A stretch of 64,000 nt of DNA from Latilactobacillus graminis DSM 20719 (GCF_001436415.1 NZ_AYZB01000058.1:124001-188000), one strand, 5' to 3'. Shown: positions 33,410 through 42,859, numbered from the stretch's first letter. The notes: a model not told the origin generated them from the sequence alone. Numbers and translations: made by a program.

Positions 33410-35002
33410 TTAACTTTCAACATCGTCATTGATACGCATGGCACGCGAAAAGTATTTTGAATAGAATCGGCTGATGATCCCCCAGTAGTAGAAAATAAGG
33501 GCTAAGCCGCTGATTAAAATAAAATCAAATGGATAGGGGATTAGATTAATACCATTGAATTCACGACTCCCGAGAAACGAAATCAGTGAAAGTAAGGCTA
33601 AATAAACAATTAACCACAGACTACCCTTAAACTGTGCCCAGGTATTTTCCCAGTGAATTCGATATTCGTAATAAAAATAAAATGGTAATCCAAGCATGAT
33701 GACCCCGATAACTTTAATGGTTGTTGGCCACATTGCCCAGTAAGTTGCTAAACTAGCTAAAACAAAGGCCAAAGGAGACATCACCTTCATCCACGGTGAA
33801 TGGACTGGTCGATGCATATCAGGCGCCATTTTGCGTAATGACATGACCGTCACTGGTCCGGTTAGATAAGCAATTAAAGTGGCCGTTGAAATGACGCTGG
33901 CCAATGTGCCCCAACTTCTAAAGATTGACACAAGTAACATACTGACGATGGCATTGATGACCATGGCAAACCGGGGAATATTATATTTTTTATTCATGCG
34001 GCCCACAATAGCAGGCATGTGCTTGTTTTGTTTGAGCGCTGCTAAAGTCCGTGCACATGAAGCAACGAATGAAACGCCTGTTCCAAATGGAGATACAAAC
34101 GCATCCAGGTAAAGTAGGACCGCCAACCAATGAATGCCCAAAAGAATAGCTAAATCAGCAAATGGTGATTGAAAGTTCAGACCGTGCCAACCAACTTTAG
34201 TTAGGAGTGTCGGAGAAACAGAACCAATAAAGGTGATTTGTAGTAGGAGATAAATGATGATGCTAATTCCTAGTGAAATGGCAATACCACGTCCAATATT
34301 ACGTTTAGAGTCGCGAATTTCGCTACCAACATTAATGACAGTTTGAAAGGCATTGTAAGAGAAAATAATTCCAGAAATAGAAGTCGCCGCAAAAATTTTC
34401 GCAGAACCATACGGCATAAAGGTGGCCATTGAATGACCAAAATTACCCGTGTGGAAGCCAGTTGAAACTAACATGGTGATTGTCAGTAATGGGACACCTA
34501 ATTTGAAAATCGCAATAAAACTAGTAAAACGGGTCAAAAATTTAACAGACCAAAAATTTAAAAGGGTGAAGGCAATGATGAATCCAAAGACGACTAGCAA
34601 ACCACGATTAGAAATTTCAGTGTGCTGCATAAAATGGTTCGTCCAATTAGCCCAAGCCCAAGGCCAAGAGCTCATATATTGAACAGCAGCAACGGCTTCA
34701 ATGGGGATGATTGTAACTAAGGATACCCAATTAGCCCAAGCAGCGATAAACCCGAGTAATGACCCATGACTATATTGGGCATAATGACTCATACCGCCAC
34801 TTTCAGGAAACATCGTACCGAGTTCAATGTAATTAAAGGCGATTGCACCAATGACAATCGCACCAACAATCCAAGAGAGGATGGCTGCTGGACCTGCTAC
34901 AGTAGTTGCTTCCCAGGCGCCAAACAGCCAACCGGAACCGATGATGGAACTTAAACCGAGCATTACAAGGTTAAATAAACTCATTTTGTTCTTCTCTATC
35001 AT
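33410..35002 (-). CDS. APC-family amino acid permease, YveA-like
   Basis: Secondary transporter of 530 residues with about 12-14 hydrophobic helices. The first helix carries the APC substrate motif SSIIGSGWLFG; NYIELGTMFPESGGMSHYAQYSHGSLLGF and AVQYMSSWPWAW follow. These resemble the YveA/AcaP group of aspartate/glutamate:proton symporters, so an acidic amino acid is my best guess, not proved. AGGAGG is five bases before ATG 35002. It is monocistronic with its own terminator. Confidence 0.85.
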   Translation of the reverse strand: MIEKNKMSLFNLVMLGLSSIIGSGWLFGAWEATTVAGPAAILSWIVGAIVIGAIAFNYIELGTMFPESGGMSHYAQYSHGSLLGFIAAWANWVSLVTIIPIEAVAAVQYMSSWPWAWANWTNHFMQHTEISNRGLLVVFGFIIAFTLLNFWSVKFLTRFTSFIAIFKLGVPLLTITMLVSTGFHTGNFGHSMATFMPYGSAKIFAATSISGIIFSYNAFQTVINVGSEIRDSKRNIGRGIAISLGISIIIYLLLQITFIGSVSPTLLTKVGWHGLNFQSPFADLAILLGIHWLAVLLYLDAFVSPFGTGVSFVASCARTLAALKQNKHMPAIVGRMNKKYNIPRFAMVINAIVSMLLVSIFRSWGTLASVISTATLIAYLTGPVTVMSLRKMAPDMHRPVHSPWMKVMSPLAFVLASLATYWAMWPTTIKVIGVIMLGLPFYFYYEYRIHWENTWAQFKGSLWLIVYLALLSLISFLGSREFNGINLIPYPFDFILISGLALIFYYWGIISRFYSKYFSRAMRINDDVES

Positions 35003-35143
35003 AAAGACCTCCTACTATGGTGAGCCATTATAGCAACCATTTTCAAAGGATTCAAATTAAAATCGACAGTTAAAAGGCGGCTGATGCCTATTAATATTAT
35101 GCTGGTAGCGGATTCTAAATTAATTATTTTCAAATAAAAAAAA

Positions 35144-35170
35144 CTGTCACTAGCGAAAGTGACAGTTGCT
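35144..35170 (-). terminator. Terminator of the zinc-ribbon gene
   Basis: On the minus strand AACTGTCACT pairs with AGTGACAGTT around TTCGCT and is followed by a T-run. Confidence 0.88.
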
Positions 35171-35183
35171 GGTTAAAATTAAC

Positions 35184-35381
35184 TTATTTTCCGCGTTGAA
35201 TAGCGTCAGTTTGTTTGAAAAGCTTCAACTTGCGTTCGTTCCAAAATGTTTCCGCCATATCGCGATAATAAATCGCAGTTTGGCAATCTGGACAACGTTT
35301 GATGCCATATTCAATTGGTACTTGGCAAGCAGGACAATGAAAATCAGTTGACGCAGGGATACTATTTTGCGAATCGGTCAT
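35184..35381 (-). CDS. Small zinc-ribbon protein of unknown function
   Basis: A 65-residue protein with two CxxC pairs (CPACQ and CPDCQ, about 12 residues apart) that should bind one zinc. The C-terminus is basic (ERKLKLFKQ). ATG 35381 follows GGGAG at good spacing; the frame extends 24 codons further, but without a ribosome binding site. It stands alone between two terminators, divergent from tRNA-Gly. I do not know its function. Confidence 0.75.
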   Translation of the reverse strand: MTDSQNSIPASTDFHCPACQVPIEYGIKRCPDCQTAIYYRDMAETFWNERKLKLFKQTDAIQRGK

Positions 35382-35509
35382 TAAAAAGACTCCCATCAAG
35401 TTGATACCTGTAGTATACCGCATACTCCCGGCATCTGTTAAGTGATTAATCATTTTTTTTAAAAAATATGCACAAATCAGAAATAATATGGTATACTATG
35501 TCGAGTAAT

Positions 35510-35580
35510 GCGAGTGTAGTTTAGTGGTAAAACTCAAGCTTCCCAAGCTTGCGTCGCGGGTCCGATTCCCGTCACTCGCT
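35510..35580 (+). tRNA. tRNA-Gly (anticodon CCC)
   Basis: A 71-nt tRNA. Acceptor GCGAGTG pairs with CACTCGC, discriminator T. Anticodon stem CAAGC/GCTTG encloses loop TTCCCAA with CCC at 35542-35544, reading GGG. The T-arm GGGTCCGATTCCC is present. CCA is not encoded. TATACT (35492-35497) is the likely -10. Confidence 0.95.
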
Positions 35581-35608
35581 TCAAATTATCTATTTGTTTT
35601 TGTTTAGG

Positions 35609-35640
35609 AAGGATTAACTTTGGTTAATCCTTTTTTATTT
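35609..35640 (+). terminator. Terminator after tRNA-Gly
   Basis: AAGGATTAAC pairs with GTTAATCCTT around TTTG, followed by TTTTATTTT. Confidence 0.88.
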
Positions 35641-35702
35641 TAGGCACATGGTTAATTATAATCATCTACGTAGTGTGAGGAGTTGCTGACAAATAATGAT
35701 GC

Positions 35703-35731
35703 TTGAAAAAATCGGCTGAGTTCGCTATACT
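35703..35731 (+). promoter_or_regulatory. Promoter of the argS leader
   Basis: TTGAAA (35703-35708), a 17-bp spacer and TATACT (35726-35731), just upstream of the T-box RNA. Confidence 0.8.
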
Positions 35732-35739
35732 AACTGTTA

Positions 35740-35933
35740 AGTTAAAACAGTCAAAAGAATAACAGCAACAGCGATTTATAGCGAGCCCACAGATGGTGTA
35801 AGGTGGGTAATCAAGTTGGTGCGGCGCACTTTTGGTTGAACAATTGCATACTATTGAGTGGATCGATTGATCAATCAGAGTGGTACCGCGGGAATTCTCG
35901 TCTCTTTCATTTATTTGAAAGGGACTTTTTTTG
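35740..35933 (+). ncRNA. T-box leader of argS
   Basis: The T-box element AGAGTGGTACCGCGG is at 35877-35891. The terminator pairs GTCTCTTTCA (35900-35909) with TGAAAGGGAC (35916-35925), followed by seven T. The Stem I apical segment GATGGTGTAAGG is visible. The specifier is probably one of the adjacent arginine codons CGG (35822-35824) or CGC (35825-35827); which one is uncertain. Uncharged tRNA-Arg should allow readthrough. Confidence 0.88.
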
Positions 35934-35960
35934 TTCACAAATATTAAGGAGGCTATCAAC

Positions 35961-37652
35961 ATGGATTTTAAACAACAAGTAACCACTGCCTTGATGGGCG
36001 TATTAGGGGACAGTTTACCAGCAGATAAAGTCGCACAACTCATTGAAACGCCAAAAACATCAGATTTAGGGGATTATGCTTTTCCAACGTTTATCTTAGC
36101 GAAAACATTACGGAAAGCACCACAGCAAATCGCTCAAGACTTAGTTGCAGAAATAGATCAGTCTGGCTTTGAAAAGGTTATTGCCAATGGTCCCTACATC
36201 AACTTCTTCTTAGATAAGGCGGTTTTTAGTGATCAAATCCTCACGACGATCTTAACAGAAGGTGCTAATTACGGTCAAAGTAATCTCGGTAAAGGCGGTA
36301 ACGTGCCAATCGATATGTCATCACCTAATATTGCTAAACCAATCTCAATGGGGCATTTACGCTCAACCGTAATTGGAAATTCAATCGCCAAAATTATGAC
36401 AAAAGTGGGCTTTAACCCAATCAAAATCAATCATTTGGGCGACTGGGGGACCCAATTTGGAAAATTAATTGTGGCCTACAAAAAATGGGGGAGTGAAGCA
36501 GCAGTCAAAGCCGATCCGATCACGAACCTGTTGAAATACTACGTTAAGTTCCATCAAGAGGACGTGGCACACCCCGAGTTAGATGACGAAGCACGGGCAT
36601 GGTTTCGAAAATTAGAAGCTGGGGATGAAGAAGCGACTCAACTTTGGTCATGGTTCAGAAGCGAATCACTGAAAGAATTCCAAAAAATTTATACAATGTT
36701 AGGGGTCGAATTTGATTCGTTTAATGGTGAAGCCTTTTATAACGATAAGATGGACAGTGTGGTCAACGCACTTGAAGCGAAGGGTCTCTTACACGAAAGT
36801 CGTGGCGCTGAAATCGTGGATTTGAGTGACTATAACTTGAATCCAGCTTTGATCAAAAAATCAGATGGTGCAACGCTTTATATGACACGTGACTTAGCTG
36901 CTGCGATGTACCGGCATGACACGTACAATTTCGTGCAATCATTATACGTTGTTGGCGGCGAACAACGGGAACATTTCAACCAAATGAAGGCTGTCTTAAA
37001 AGAAATGGGTAATGATTGGTCAGATGAAATTCGCCACATTCCATTTGGTTTAATTACGCAAGGTGGTAAGAAATTATCAACTCGGAGTGGGCGTGTGATC
37101 CTGTTAGAAGAAGTTTTAAATGATGCTGTGCAATTAGCTAGCGCTCAAATTGAAGCGAAGAATCCAGATTTACCTAACCGTGAAGAAGTTGCTAAACAAG
37201 TCGGGATTGGCGCCGTTATTTTCCATGATTTAAAGAATGATCGTTTAGATAACTTCGATTTCGACTTAGAAGAAGTGGTTCGTTTCGAAGGTGAAACAGG
37301 CCCGTACGTACAATATACCAATGCGCGTGCCCAAAGTATCTTGCGTAAAGCAAACCAAGAAGTCACAATGGATGCTGATTTAATCGTTTCAGATGCCAAT
37401 GCTTGGGATGTTTTAAAGATGCTCAGTAACTTCCCTGACATGATTATTAAGGCTAGTCAAGAATATGAACCTTCCGTGATTGCGAAATACGCATTGCGTT
37501 TAGCAAAAGCTTTCAACAAGTACTATGCAAATTCTAAGATTTTAGCAGACGATGACCAGAAAAATGCCCGCTTGTCATTAGTGAAGAGTGTCAGCGCAGT
37601 CTTAGAAGCCTCACTAGCCTTACTAGGTGTACAGGCGCCCAAGGCCATGTAA
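35961..37652 (+). CDS. argS: Arginyl-tRNA synthetase
   Basis: Class I synthetase of 563 residues. The N-terminal Add1 domain is followed by the HIGH-like signature SPNIAKPISMGHLRSTVIG, GDWGTQFGKL, and the C-terminal helical anticodon-binding DALR domain (YVQYTNARAQSI, ALRLAKAFNKYY). ArgRS lacks a classical KMSKS; LSTRSGR occupies that place. ATG 35961 follows AAGGAGG; a TTG 10 codons upstream lies in the T-box terminator. Expression is set by the T-box. Confidence 0.97.
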   Translation: MDFKQQVTTALMGVLGDSLPADKVAQLIETPKTSDLGDYAFPTFILAKTLRKAPQQIAQDLVAEIDQSGFEKVIANGPYINFFLDKAVFSDQILTTILTEGANYGQSNLGKGGNVPIDMSSPNIAKPISMGHLRSTVIGNSIAKIMTKVGFNPIKINHLGDWGTQFGKLIVAYKKWGSEAAVKADPITNLLKYYVKFHQEDVAHPELDDEARAWFRKLEAGDEEATQLWSWFRSESLKEFQKIYTMLGVEFDSFNGEAFYNDKMDSVVNALEAKGLLHESRGAEIVDLSDYNLNPALIKKSDGATLYMTRDLAAAMYRHDTYNFVQSLYVVGGEQREHFNQMKAVLKEMGNDWSDEIRHIPFGLITQGGKKLSTRSGRVILLEEVLNDAVQLASAQIEAKNPDLPNREEVAKQVGIGAVIFHDLKNDRLDNFDFDLEEVVRFEGETGPYVQYTNARAQSILRKANQEVTMDADLIVSDANAWDVLKMLSNFPDMIIKASQEYEPSVIAKYALRLAKAFNKYYANSKILADDDQKNARLSLVKSVSAVLEASLALLGVQAPKAM

Positions 37653-37759
37653 ATAGCGTGTGTATTTGAAGTAGAATTAACATCGGTAACCTAATGGCCA
37701 GCATATTGTTGTTTGGCTAACGTTAAGCACAAGAATCTAGTTTTGAAAGCCACATTTTA

Positions 37760-37792
37760 GCCACCGGATCAAACGATCTAGTGGTTTTTTTA
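37760..37792 (+). terminator. Terminator of argS
   Basis: CCACCGGATC pairs with GATCTAGTGG around AAAC (one mismatch), followed by seven T. Confidence 0.8.
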
Positions 37793-37813
37793 ATGATGCT
37801 AGATACTAATTCG

Positions 37814-37842
37814 GTGACAACACCAGTAACTTCCGTTATAGT
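37814..37842 (+). promoter_or_regulatory. Promoter of the esterase gene
   Basis: GTGACA (37814-37819), a 17-bp spacer and TATAGT (37837-37842), 30 bp before the start codon. Confidence 0.65.
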
Positions 37843-37871
37843 AATCTTGAAATCAACGAGGAGGGTGCGCG

Positions 37872-38621
37872 ATGATATTAGTGTTAAAACGACAGATTAA
37901 AGGAATTCCTGTTTTAGAAGTTGTCGGAGATGCAGATCGGCACCAGCCACTGCCGCTAGTGGTTTATTATCATGGTTGGCGTTCGGCCAAAGAACTAGTT
38001 TTGACACAAGCTCGTAAACTAGCTGCAGCAGGTATGCGGGTTATTTTACCGGATGCTCTCAACCACGGTGAACGGCTACAACCTGTTTCGGAAGTTCCTT
38101 CATGGACTTTTTGGCAAAGCATTCAAACTAATCTTGCCGAGTTTAGTTTAATCATCGATTACTGGCGACAACTCAATCTGATTCAAGCCGGTCGGATTGG
38201 TGTCGGTGGGGTTTCAATGGGCGGGATGACAACGGCGGCATTATTAACTAAGCATCCAGAAATCAAAGCAGCCGCATGTATTATGGGCACGCCAGCACCG
38301 CTAGCATATGCACGATTGGTCCGTGAAAATGTCCAGGTGCATCAGTTAGCGCAACCCGATGATTTAGGCTTGTTGACAAGTTGGCTAACGGCCTACGATT
38401 TAACCGAACAACCGCGTGCGATTGCAGAACGGCCTGTTTTATTCTGGCATGGTACAGCGGACGAACGTATACCGTACGAACAAGTGGCGATGTTCGAACG
38501 GCAGATTAACGATCAAACTTATGCTAAAAACGTAACATTTTTAACGGCAAATGGTGAACGGCATCTGGTGAAACCAGCATTAATGAATACCATCACTGCT
38601 TTTTTCAAATCGAATTTATAA
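37872..38621 (+). CDS. Alpha/beta hydrolase (prolyl-oligopeptidase-like esterase)
   Basis: Hydrolase of 249 residues with YHGWRSAKE (oxyanion region), nucleophile elbow GVSMGG, an Asp in FWHGTADERIPYEQ and His in GERHLV, which complete a Ser-Asp-His triad. It resembles Bacillus YitV-type esterases; the substrate is unknown. GAGGAGGG precedes the ATG. It is a single gene with its own promoter and terminator. Confidence 0.87.
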   Translation: MILVLKRQIKGIPVLEVVGDADRHQPLPLVVYYHGWRSAKELVLTQARKLAAAGMRVILPDALNHGERLQPVSEVPSWTFWQSIQTNLAEFSLIIDYWRQLNLIQAGRIGVGGVSMGGMTTAALLTKHPEIKAAACIMGTPAPLAYARLVRENVQVHQLAQPDDLGLLTSWLTAYDLTEQPRAIAERPVLFWHGTADERIPYEQVAMFERQINDQTYAKNVTFLTANGERHLVKPALMNTITAFFKSNL

Positions 38622-38622
38622 C

Positions 38623-38655
38623 AAAGACAACCGGCGGCGATTGTCTTTTTTTATT
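38623..38655 (+). terminator. Terminator of the esterase gene
   Basis: AAGACAA pairs with TTGTCTT around CCGGCGGCGA, followed by TTTTTATT. Confidence 0.82.
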
Positions 38656-38667
38656 GGTCAAATTAGC

Positions 38668-38712
38668 TTGACTTCTTGTGTGTACTACGTATAATAATAC
38701 AGTGTAATACAC
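38668..38712 (+). promoter_or_regulatory. Promoter and palindromic operator of the GntR/ABC operon
   Basis: TTGACT (38668-38673), a 16-bp spacer and TATAAT (38690-38695). The perfect palindrome GTGTAATACAC (38702-38712) lies at the expected transcription start. It resembles YtrA-type operators, so the first gene product probably represses its own operon here. Confidence 0.7.
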
Positions 38713-38740
38713 CTAGTGGATATTAAGGAGGTGCACGGCA

Positions 38741-39127
38741 ATGATGATTGATAAGAGTAGTGCAAAACCGTACTACGAACAAATTGTGTTATTAATTAAA
38801 GCGCAAGTGTTACAAGGAATTTTGCAACCCGGTGAACGAATTGCATCGGTGCGTGAAATGGCACGGCAATTATTGATGAATCCCAATACAGTTAGTAAGG
38901 CCTACAAGATGTTGGAAATGCAAGGTGTGATTATGACAGTTAAGGGCCGCGGGACTTACATTGCCGAACAACAAGCGACTGTTAGAGACGATGTGAAAAT
39001 TGCGCAAATCAAACATAAAATCCAAGATTTAGTTTTAGAAGCACGTTATTTATCAGTCGATAAAACAGAATTAACAACATGGATTACTGAGCAGTATGGA
39101 AGGGGTCAAGTAAATGCTAACGATTAA
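38741..39127 (+). CDS. GntR-family regulator, YtrA subfamily
   Basis: Short regulator of 128 residues with an N-terminal winged helix (YYEQIVLLIKAQVLQGILQPGERIASVREMARQL, MNPNTVSKAYKMLEMQGVI, GRGTYIAE) and only a small helical C-terminus, as in YtrA. It lacks an effector domain for metabolites. AAGGAGG precedes ATG 38741/38744. It overlaps the ABC ATPase gene by 14 bp. YtrA proteins repress ABC transporter operons induced by cell-wall antibiotics; the role here is inferred. Confidence 0.92.
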   Translation: MMIDKSSAKPYYEQIVLLIKAQVLQGILQPGERIASVREMARQLLMNPNTVSKAYKMLEMQGVIMTVKGRGTYIAEQQATVRDDVKIAQIKHKIQDLVLEARYLSVDKTELTTWITEQYGRGQVNAND

Positions 39128-40004
39128 TCAGTTAAATAAGCAAATTGGACAACAAACAATTCTAGAAGACATTACCTTTGAACAAACGCCGGGTGAAATC
39201 ATCGGCTTGGTTGGACGGAATGGCGCTGGCAAATCGACTTTATTGAAATGCATTGCGAGTCATTATTTATTAGATGATGGTCAAATTTTAATTAACGGTG
39301 AATCGATCGAAACGAATCTAGCATTGAAAACTCAGATTTTTTATCTTGATGAGGACCACTTATTCTTCAAGAATTTATCGTTAAACCAAATTGGCCAGTT
39401 CTATGAAGCAGCATATCCACAATTTGACATGTCACAGATGATGGCGTTATTAGCAGAATATTATCTGATGGATAATCAACAATACCAACAGCTCTCTAAA
39501 GGAATGCGTGGTTTATTTAATATTATTTTGGCAATTAGTAGTCACGCACCATATTTATTGTTGGATGAACCTTTTGATGGATTAGATGTGGTCGTTTGTA
39601 AAAATGTGATTCGGCTATTACTGGATCAAGTGAGTGAAAACCAACGGTCACTATTAATTACATCGCATAATCTAGTGATGTTAGAGCCGTTAATCGATCG
39701 CACATTAATCTTAAAAGAAAGACATATTATTCAGGATTATCGATTGGAAACTGTTCGCCAAAATGCACGCAAACTGCAAATTGTGTTGAAGACTAATCAA
39801 GTACCATCATTGTTTAAGGCAGATGGTAGAATACTTAATATTTCAGGGCGTGTCATGGTTGTTTATTTCGCAGATTATACAGACGAATTGGCAGGCAAAA
39901 TAGCGGCTTTAGATCCGGTCCTATGCGAATCATTACCGATTACATTAGCAGATATTTTTGAAGCAAATTTAACGAATGAACAAGACTATCAGGTCTTCGT
40001 TTAA
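39114..40004 (+). CDS. ABC transporter ATPase, YtrB-like
   Basis: ATPase subunit of 296 residues with Walker A GRNGAGKST, a signature LSKGMRG, Walker B YLLLDEPFDGLD and an H-loop region TSHN. The LSKGM signature and the LYDEDH-like Q-loop region are typical of YtrB/EcsA-type exporters. The C-terminal 80 residues form an extra domain. It would energise the permease encoded next. Confidence 0.9.
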   Translation: MLTINQLNKQIGQQTILEDITFEQTPGEIIGLVGRNGAGKSTLLKCIASHYLLDDGQILINGESIETNLALKTQIFYLDEDHLFFKNLSLNQIGQFYEAAYPQFDMSQMMALLAEYYLMDNQQYQQLSKGMRGLFNIILAISSHAPYLLLDEPFDGLDVVVCKNVIRLLLDQVSENQRSLLITSHNLVMLEPLIDRTLILKERHIIQDYRLETVRQNARKLQIVLKTNQVPSLFKADGRILNISGRVMVVYFADYTDELAGKIAALDPVLCESLPITLADIFEANLTNEQDYQVFV

Positions 40005-40022
40005 AAAGAGGGGTAGTTCACA

Positions 40023-41192
40023 GTGCAAAAACAATTAGTTAGAATTATGAATTTACGTTATTGGAAATCACTAGTTGTCCTATTGTTAATGATTGTCGGA
40101 TTGTTTAGTATCGCTGGTGTAAGAGCCGTGAATAATTGGCAACACGGATATGATTTCAATCACTCGCAATTATTTACCAAAAAGTATAAGGAACATCCTG
40201 AATATTATGATCTACAACAATCATCAGATGATAAACGGACTAAGTCATTAAAAGCGTATCAAAATGAAGATAATCAATTTTTTAAAAAAACGGGGGTTGG
40301 TGGGCCTGCTAGCAATCCGATGATGATTGTTGTACTGATAGTCGTCGTCTATAGTGCAGGGTTGATGACTTTTGCAAATGATCGCAGAACACATTTTGAT
40401 ACCTTTTTATTTGGCTTAACTGAGTCTCGGCGCCAAATTTATTGGACTAAATTACTTTATGGAATTGGGACACTAGTAGGGAGTCTTCTTGTCGGGCATG
40501 CAGTCTATTATTTAATTGTTGAACTAGCGGTTAAGGCACCATATGCGCAGATTGATCTAATGAATTTGATGCAACTTGAAAGCGGCAACTTAGCCTTGAT
40601 GATTGGCATCTATACAATAGGGATATTAATTGGGTTGGTAATTGGTGAATTGTCAACGTTAATGATTGGTGGTTTAGGCTTTATGTGGTCGTTTGTCTAT
40701 TCAATTACCAATATTGGGGATACTTGGCGCTTTTTGACAAGTGACAGTCCGATGGCATATTCGATTAGTAAAAATGACAATGGCACGTTATTAAGTAAAT
40801 TTTTATCGCTTGAAAATAATCATCAGCAGCTTTACGACAACCATCAACAAGTTGGTTTGATGATTGGACTATGCTTGACAATCTGTCTGTTATTATGGTG
40901 CGGTGCTTGGATTTACAATCAATTATCGCTTGAAAATAAGTATCAGTTAGTTCAAGTTAGCAGCTTGAAAAAACCAATTGCATTTGTTAGCACCTTTTAT
41001 CTGGCTTGGCTTTTTGGCATGAATGGATTCTTTAGTCGCCAACCAATTGAACTCATTCAGCATCATCAAAAAGCGATGTTGGGATGGATATTATTACGAA
41101 ATCTGGTGGTGATTGGAATTTTTGCTTGGTTGTTTACTGAGCGGCCATGGCAAAATAAAAAGAAAATACTGTTTAAGCAGGCTGAGCGATAA
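40023..41192 (+). CDS. ABC-2 type permease
   Basis: Membrane protein of 389 residues. It has an N-terminal helix (LVVLLLMIVGLFSIAGV), an extracellular stretch of about 65 residues, then about seven hydrophobic segments. DTFLFGLTESRRQIYWTKLLYG is the cytoplasmic coupling region typical of ABC-2 permeases. It starts at GTG 40023 behind GAGGGG. It is the last gene of the GntR operon. What it exports is unknown. Confidence 0.85.
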   Translation: MQKQLVRIMNLRYWKSLVVLLLMIVGLFSIAGVRAVNNWQHGYDFNHSQLFTKKYKEHPEYYDLQQSSDDKRTKSLKAYQNEDNQFFKKTGVGGPASNPMMIVVLIVVVYSAGLMTFANDRRTHFDTFLFGLTESRRQIYWTKLLYGIGTLVGSLLVGHAVYYLIVELAVKAPYAQIDLMNLMQLESGNLALMIGIYTIGILIGLVIGELSTLMIGGLGFMWSFVYSITNIGDTWRFLTSDSPMAYSISKNDNGTLLSKFLSLENNHQQLYDNHQQVGLMIGLCLTICLLLWCGAWIYNQLSLENKYQLVQVSSLKKPIAFVSTFYLAWLFGMNGFFSRQPIELIQHHQKAMLGWILLRNLVVIGIFAWLFTERPWQNKKKILFKQAER

Positions 41193-41206
41193 TGCTCGGC
41201 TTTTTA
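41181..41206 (+). terminator. Terminator of the GntR/ABC operon
   Basis: GCTGAGC pairs with GCTCGGC (one wobble) around GATAAT and is followed by TTTTTAT. The permease stop codon lies inside the hairpin. Confidence 0.8.
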
Positions 41207-41284
41207 TATGATTTCAGTATTTGATAATCATCATTTCCGTGGTAGGCTGTATATAAAGTATTATCAGACGGAGGTTAGGTAAAC

Positions 41285-42859
41285 GTGGAAAATGGACGAC
41301 TTAGACGTGCCAGTCAGTTTAATAAAACGCGTTTTCGCTTTGTGGGGAAAGGATTATTAGTGGGGATATTCACCGGATTAGTAGTTAGCTTATTTCGCTT
41401 AGCAATTGAAAAAGGTTTGGCCTTTGTCATCACGCTTTATCAGGGATTAAATGCGCATCCATGGTATTGGGGACTATTGATTATTACTAACTTGGTGATT
41501 GGGCTGTTGGTGGCGCAGCTATTAAAAAAAGAACCTAATATTAGTGGTTCCGGGATTCCCCAAGTTGAAGGCCAATTAGAAGGTGAGTTTGATTTTAATT
41601 GGTGGTCGATCTTGTGGCGTAAATTTATCGGTGGGATTTTAAGCATTGTACCGGGCTTATTCTTAGGTCGAGAAGGTCCGTCGATTCAACTGGGCGCTGC
41701 GGTTGGTCAAGGGGTCGCCGCTAAGTTTAAAAATCGCGGGGCCGATCGCCGGATCTTAATCGCTAGCGGGGCCGCAGCTGGCTTGTCGGCTGCATTTAAT
41801 GCCCCAATTGCTGGTACGTTTTTCGTATTGGAAGAAATTTATCATAATTTTTCACCATTGGTCTGGATTACCTCACTAGCCAGTGCAATTGCCGCTAACT
41901 TTATTTCATTGGATTTCTTTGGCTTGGCGCCAACGTTACATATTACTTATTCGCAGAATTTGCCAATTAATCAATATTGGCATTTGTTGGTCCTTGGTGT
42001 GATATTAGGATTACTGGGATATGCCTATCAAAAGGTATTATTATGGTTACCGCAACTTTATGCAAAGGTCTCACTACCAAAAGCGTATACCGGATTAGTG
42101 CCATTGTTATGTGTTTTACCAATTGGTTATTTTTGGCCTGAGATTTTAGGTGGCGGCAACGGCTTGATTGCACACCTTGGCCAAAATCTGCCGACGATTA
42201 GTGTGGTTGTTGGTTTATTCTTATTACGATTTATATTTTCAATGGTTTCATATGGTTCGGGTCTACCAGGTGGGATTTTTCTGCCCATCTTATCACTCGG
42301 TGCTTTAATTGGGGCCCTTTACGGACTTGTGATGGTTCAACTTGGCTGGTTAGCACCGGTTTATGTCCCTAATCTAATTATTTTTGCGATGGGCGGGTAC
42401 TTTGCTGGAATCGGTAAGGCACCATTTACGGCCATTTTATTAGTGACTGAAATGGTCGGCTCACTGGTTCATTTGATGCCATTAGCGATTTTATCGTTGG
42501 TGGCCTATATCGTCGTTGATTTAATGGGGGGTGCTCCAATTTATGCATCTTTACTACAACGGTTGCTTGACAAACCACATCGCCAATTAGCAACATTTTC
42601 CGATCGATTAGAAGTACCAGTTTTTGCCGGTGCGCCGCTTGAAGATCGTCAAGTTCGTGAAGTTGCCTGGCCCAAAACCTGTTTATTGATTGCCATTGTG
42701 CGTGGCGAAACTGAACTGATCCCACATGGTGATACAGTCATTCGGGCTGGCGATGCGCTGATTATTTTAACGGATCATCAGCTCCGTGCGACCGTCCGAC
42801 GTCAAATTGAGGCTGCAGCCCAAGCGTTAAAAAATGTGGACGACAATCTCGTAAAATAA
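41285..42859 (+). CDS. ClC-family chloride/proton antiporter with RCK C-terminal domain
   Basis: Anion transporter of 524 residues. Conserved ClC selectivity elements are GSGIPQVEG, GREGPSIQLGAAVG with gating Glu130, and GSGLPGGIFLP. The presence of the gating glutamate suggests an H+/Cl- exchanger. A cytoplasmic TrkA-C/RCK-like domain of about 80 residues (REVAWPKTCLLIAIVRGETELIPHGDTVIRAGDALIILTD) is fused at the end and could sense a nucleotide or ion. GTG 41285 follows GGAGG. It may support acid resistance. Confidence 0.9.
   Translation: MENGRLRRASQFNKTRFRFVGKGLLVGIFTGLVVSLFRLAIEKGLAFVITLYQGLNAHPWYWGLLIITNLVIGLLVAQLLKKEPNISGSGIPQVEGQLEGEFDFNWWSILWRKFIGGILSIVPGLFLGREGPSIQLGAAVGQGVAAKFKNRGADRRILIASGAAAGLSAAFNAPIAGTFFVLEEIYHNFSPLVWITSLASAIAANFISLDFFGLAPTLHITYSQNLPINQYWHLLVLGVILGLLGYAYQKVLLWLPQLYAKVSLPKAYTGLVPLLCVLPIGYFWPEILGGGNGLIAHLGQNLPTISVVVGLFLLRFIFSMVSYGSGLPGGIFLPILSLGALIGALYGLVMVQLGWLAPVYVPNLIIFAMGGYFAGIGKAPFTAILLVTEMVGSLVHLMPLAILSLVAYIVVDLMGGAPIYASLLQRLLDKPHRQLATFSDRLEVPVFAGAPLEDRQVREVAWPKTCLLIAIVRGETELIPHGDTVIRAGDALIILTDHQLRATVRRQIEAAAQALKNVDDNLVK

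Noticed and set aside
35034-35143. Possible small RNA between the permease and the zinc-ribbon gene
   Set aside because: Only AT-rich sequence is present, with no promoter-terminator pair in one direction.
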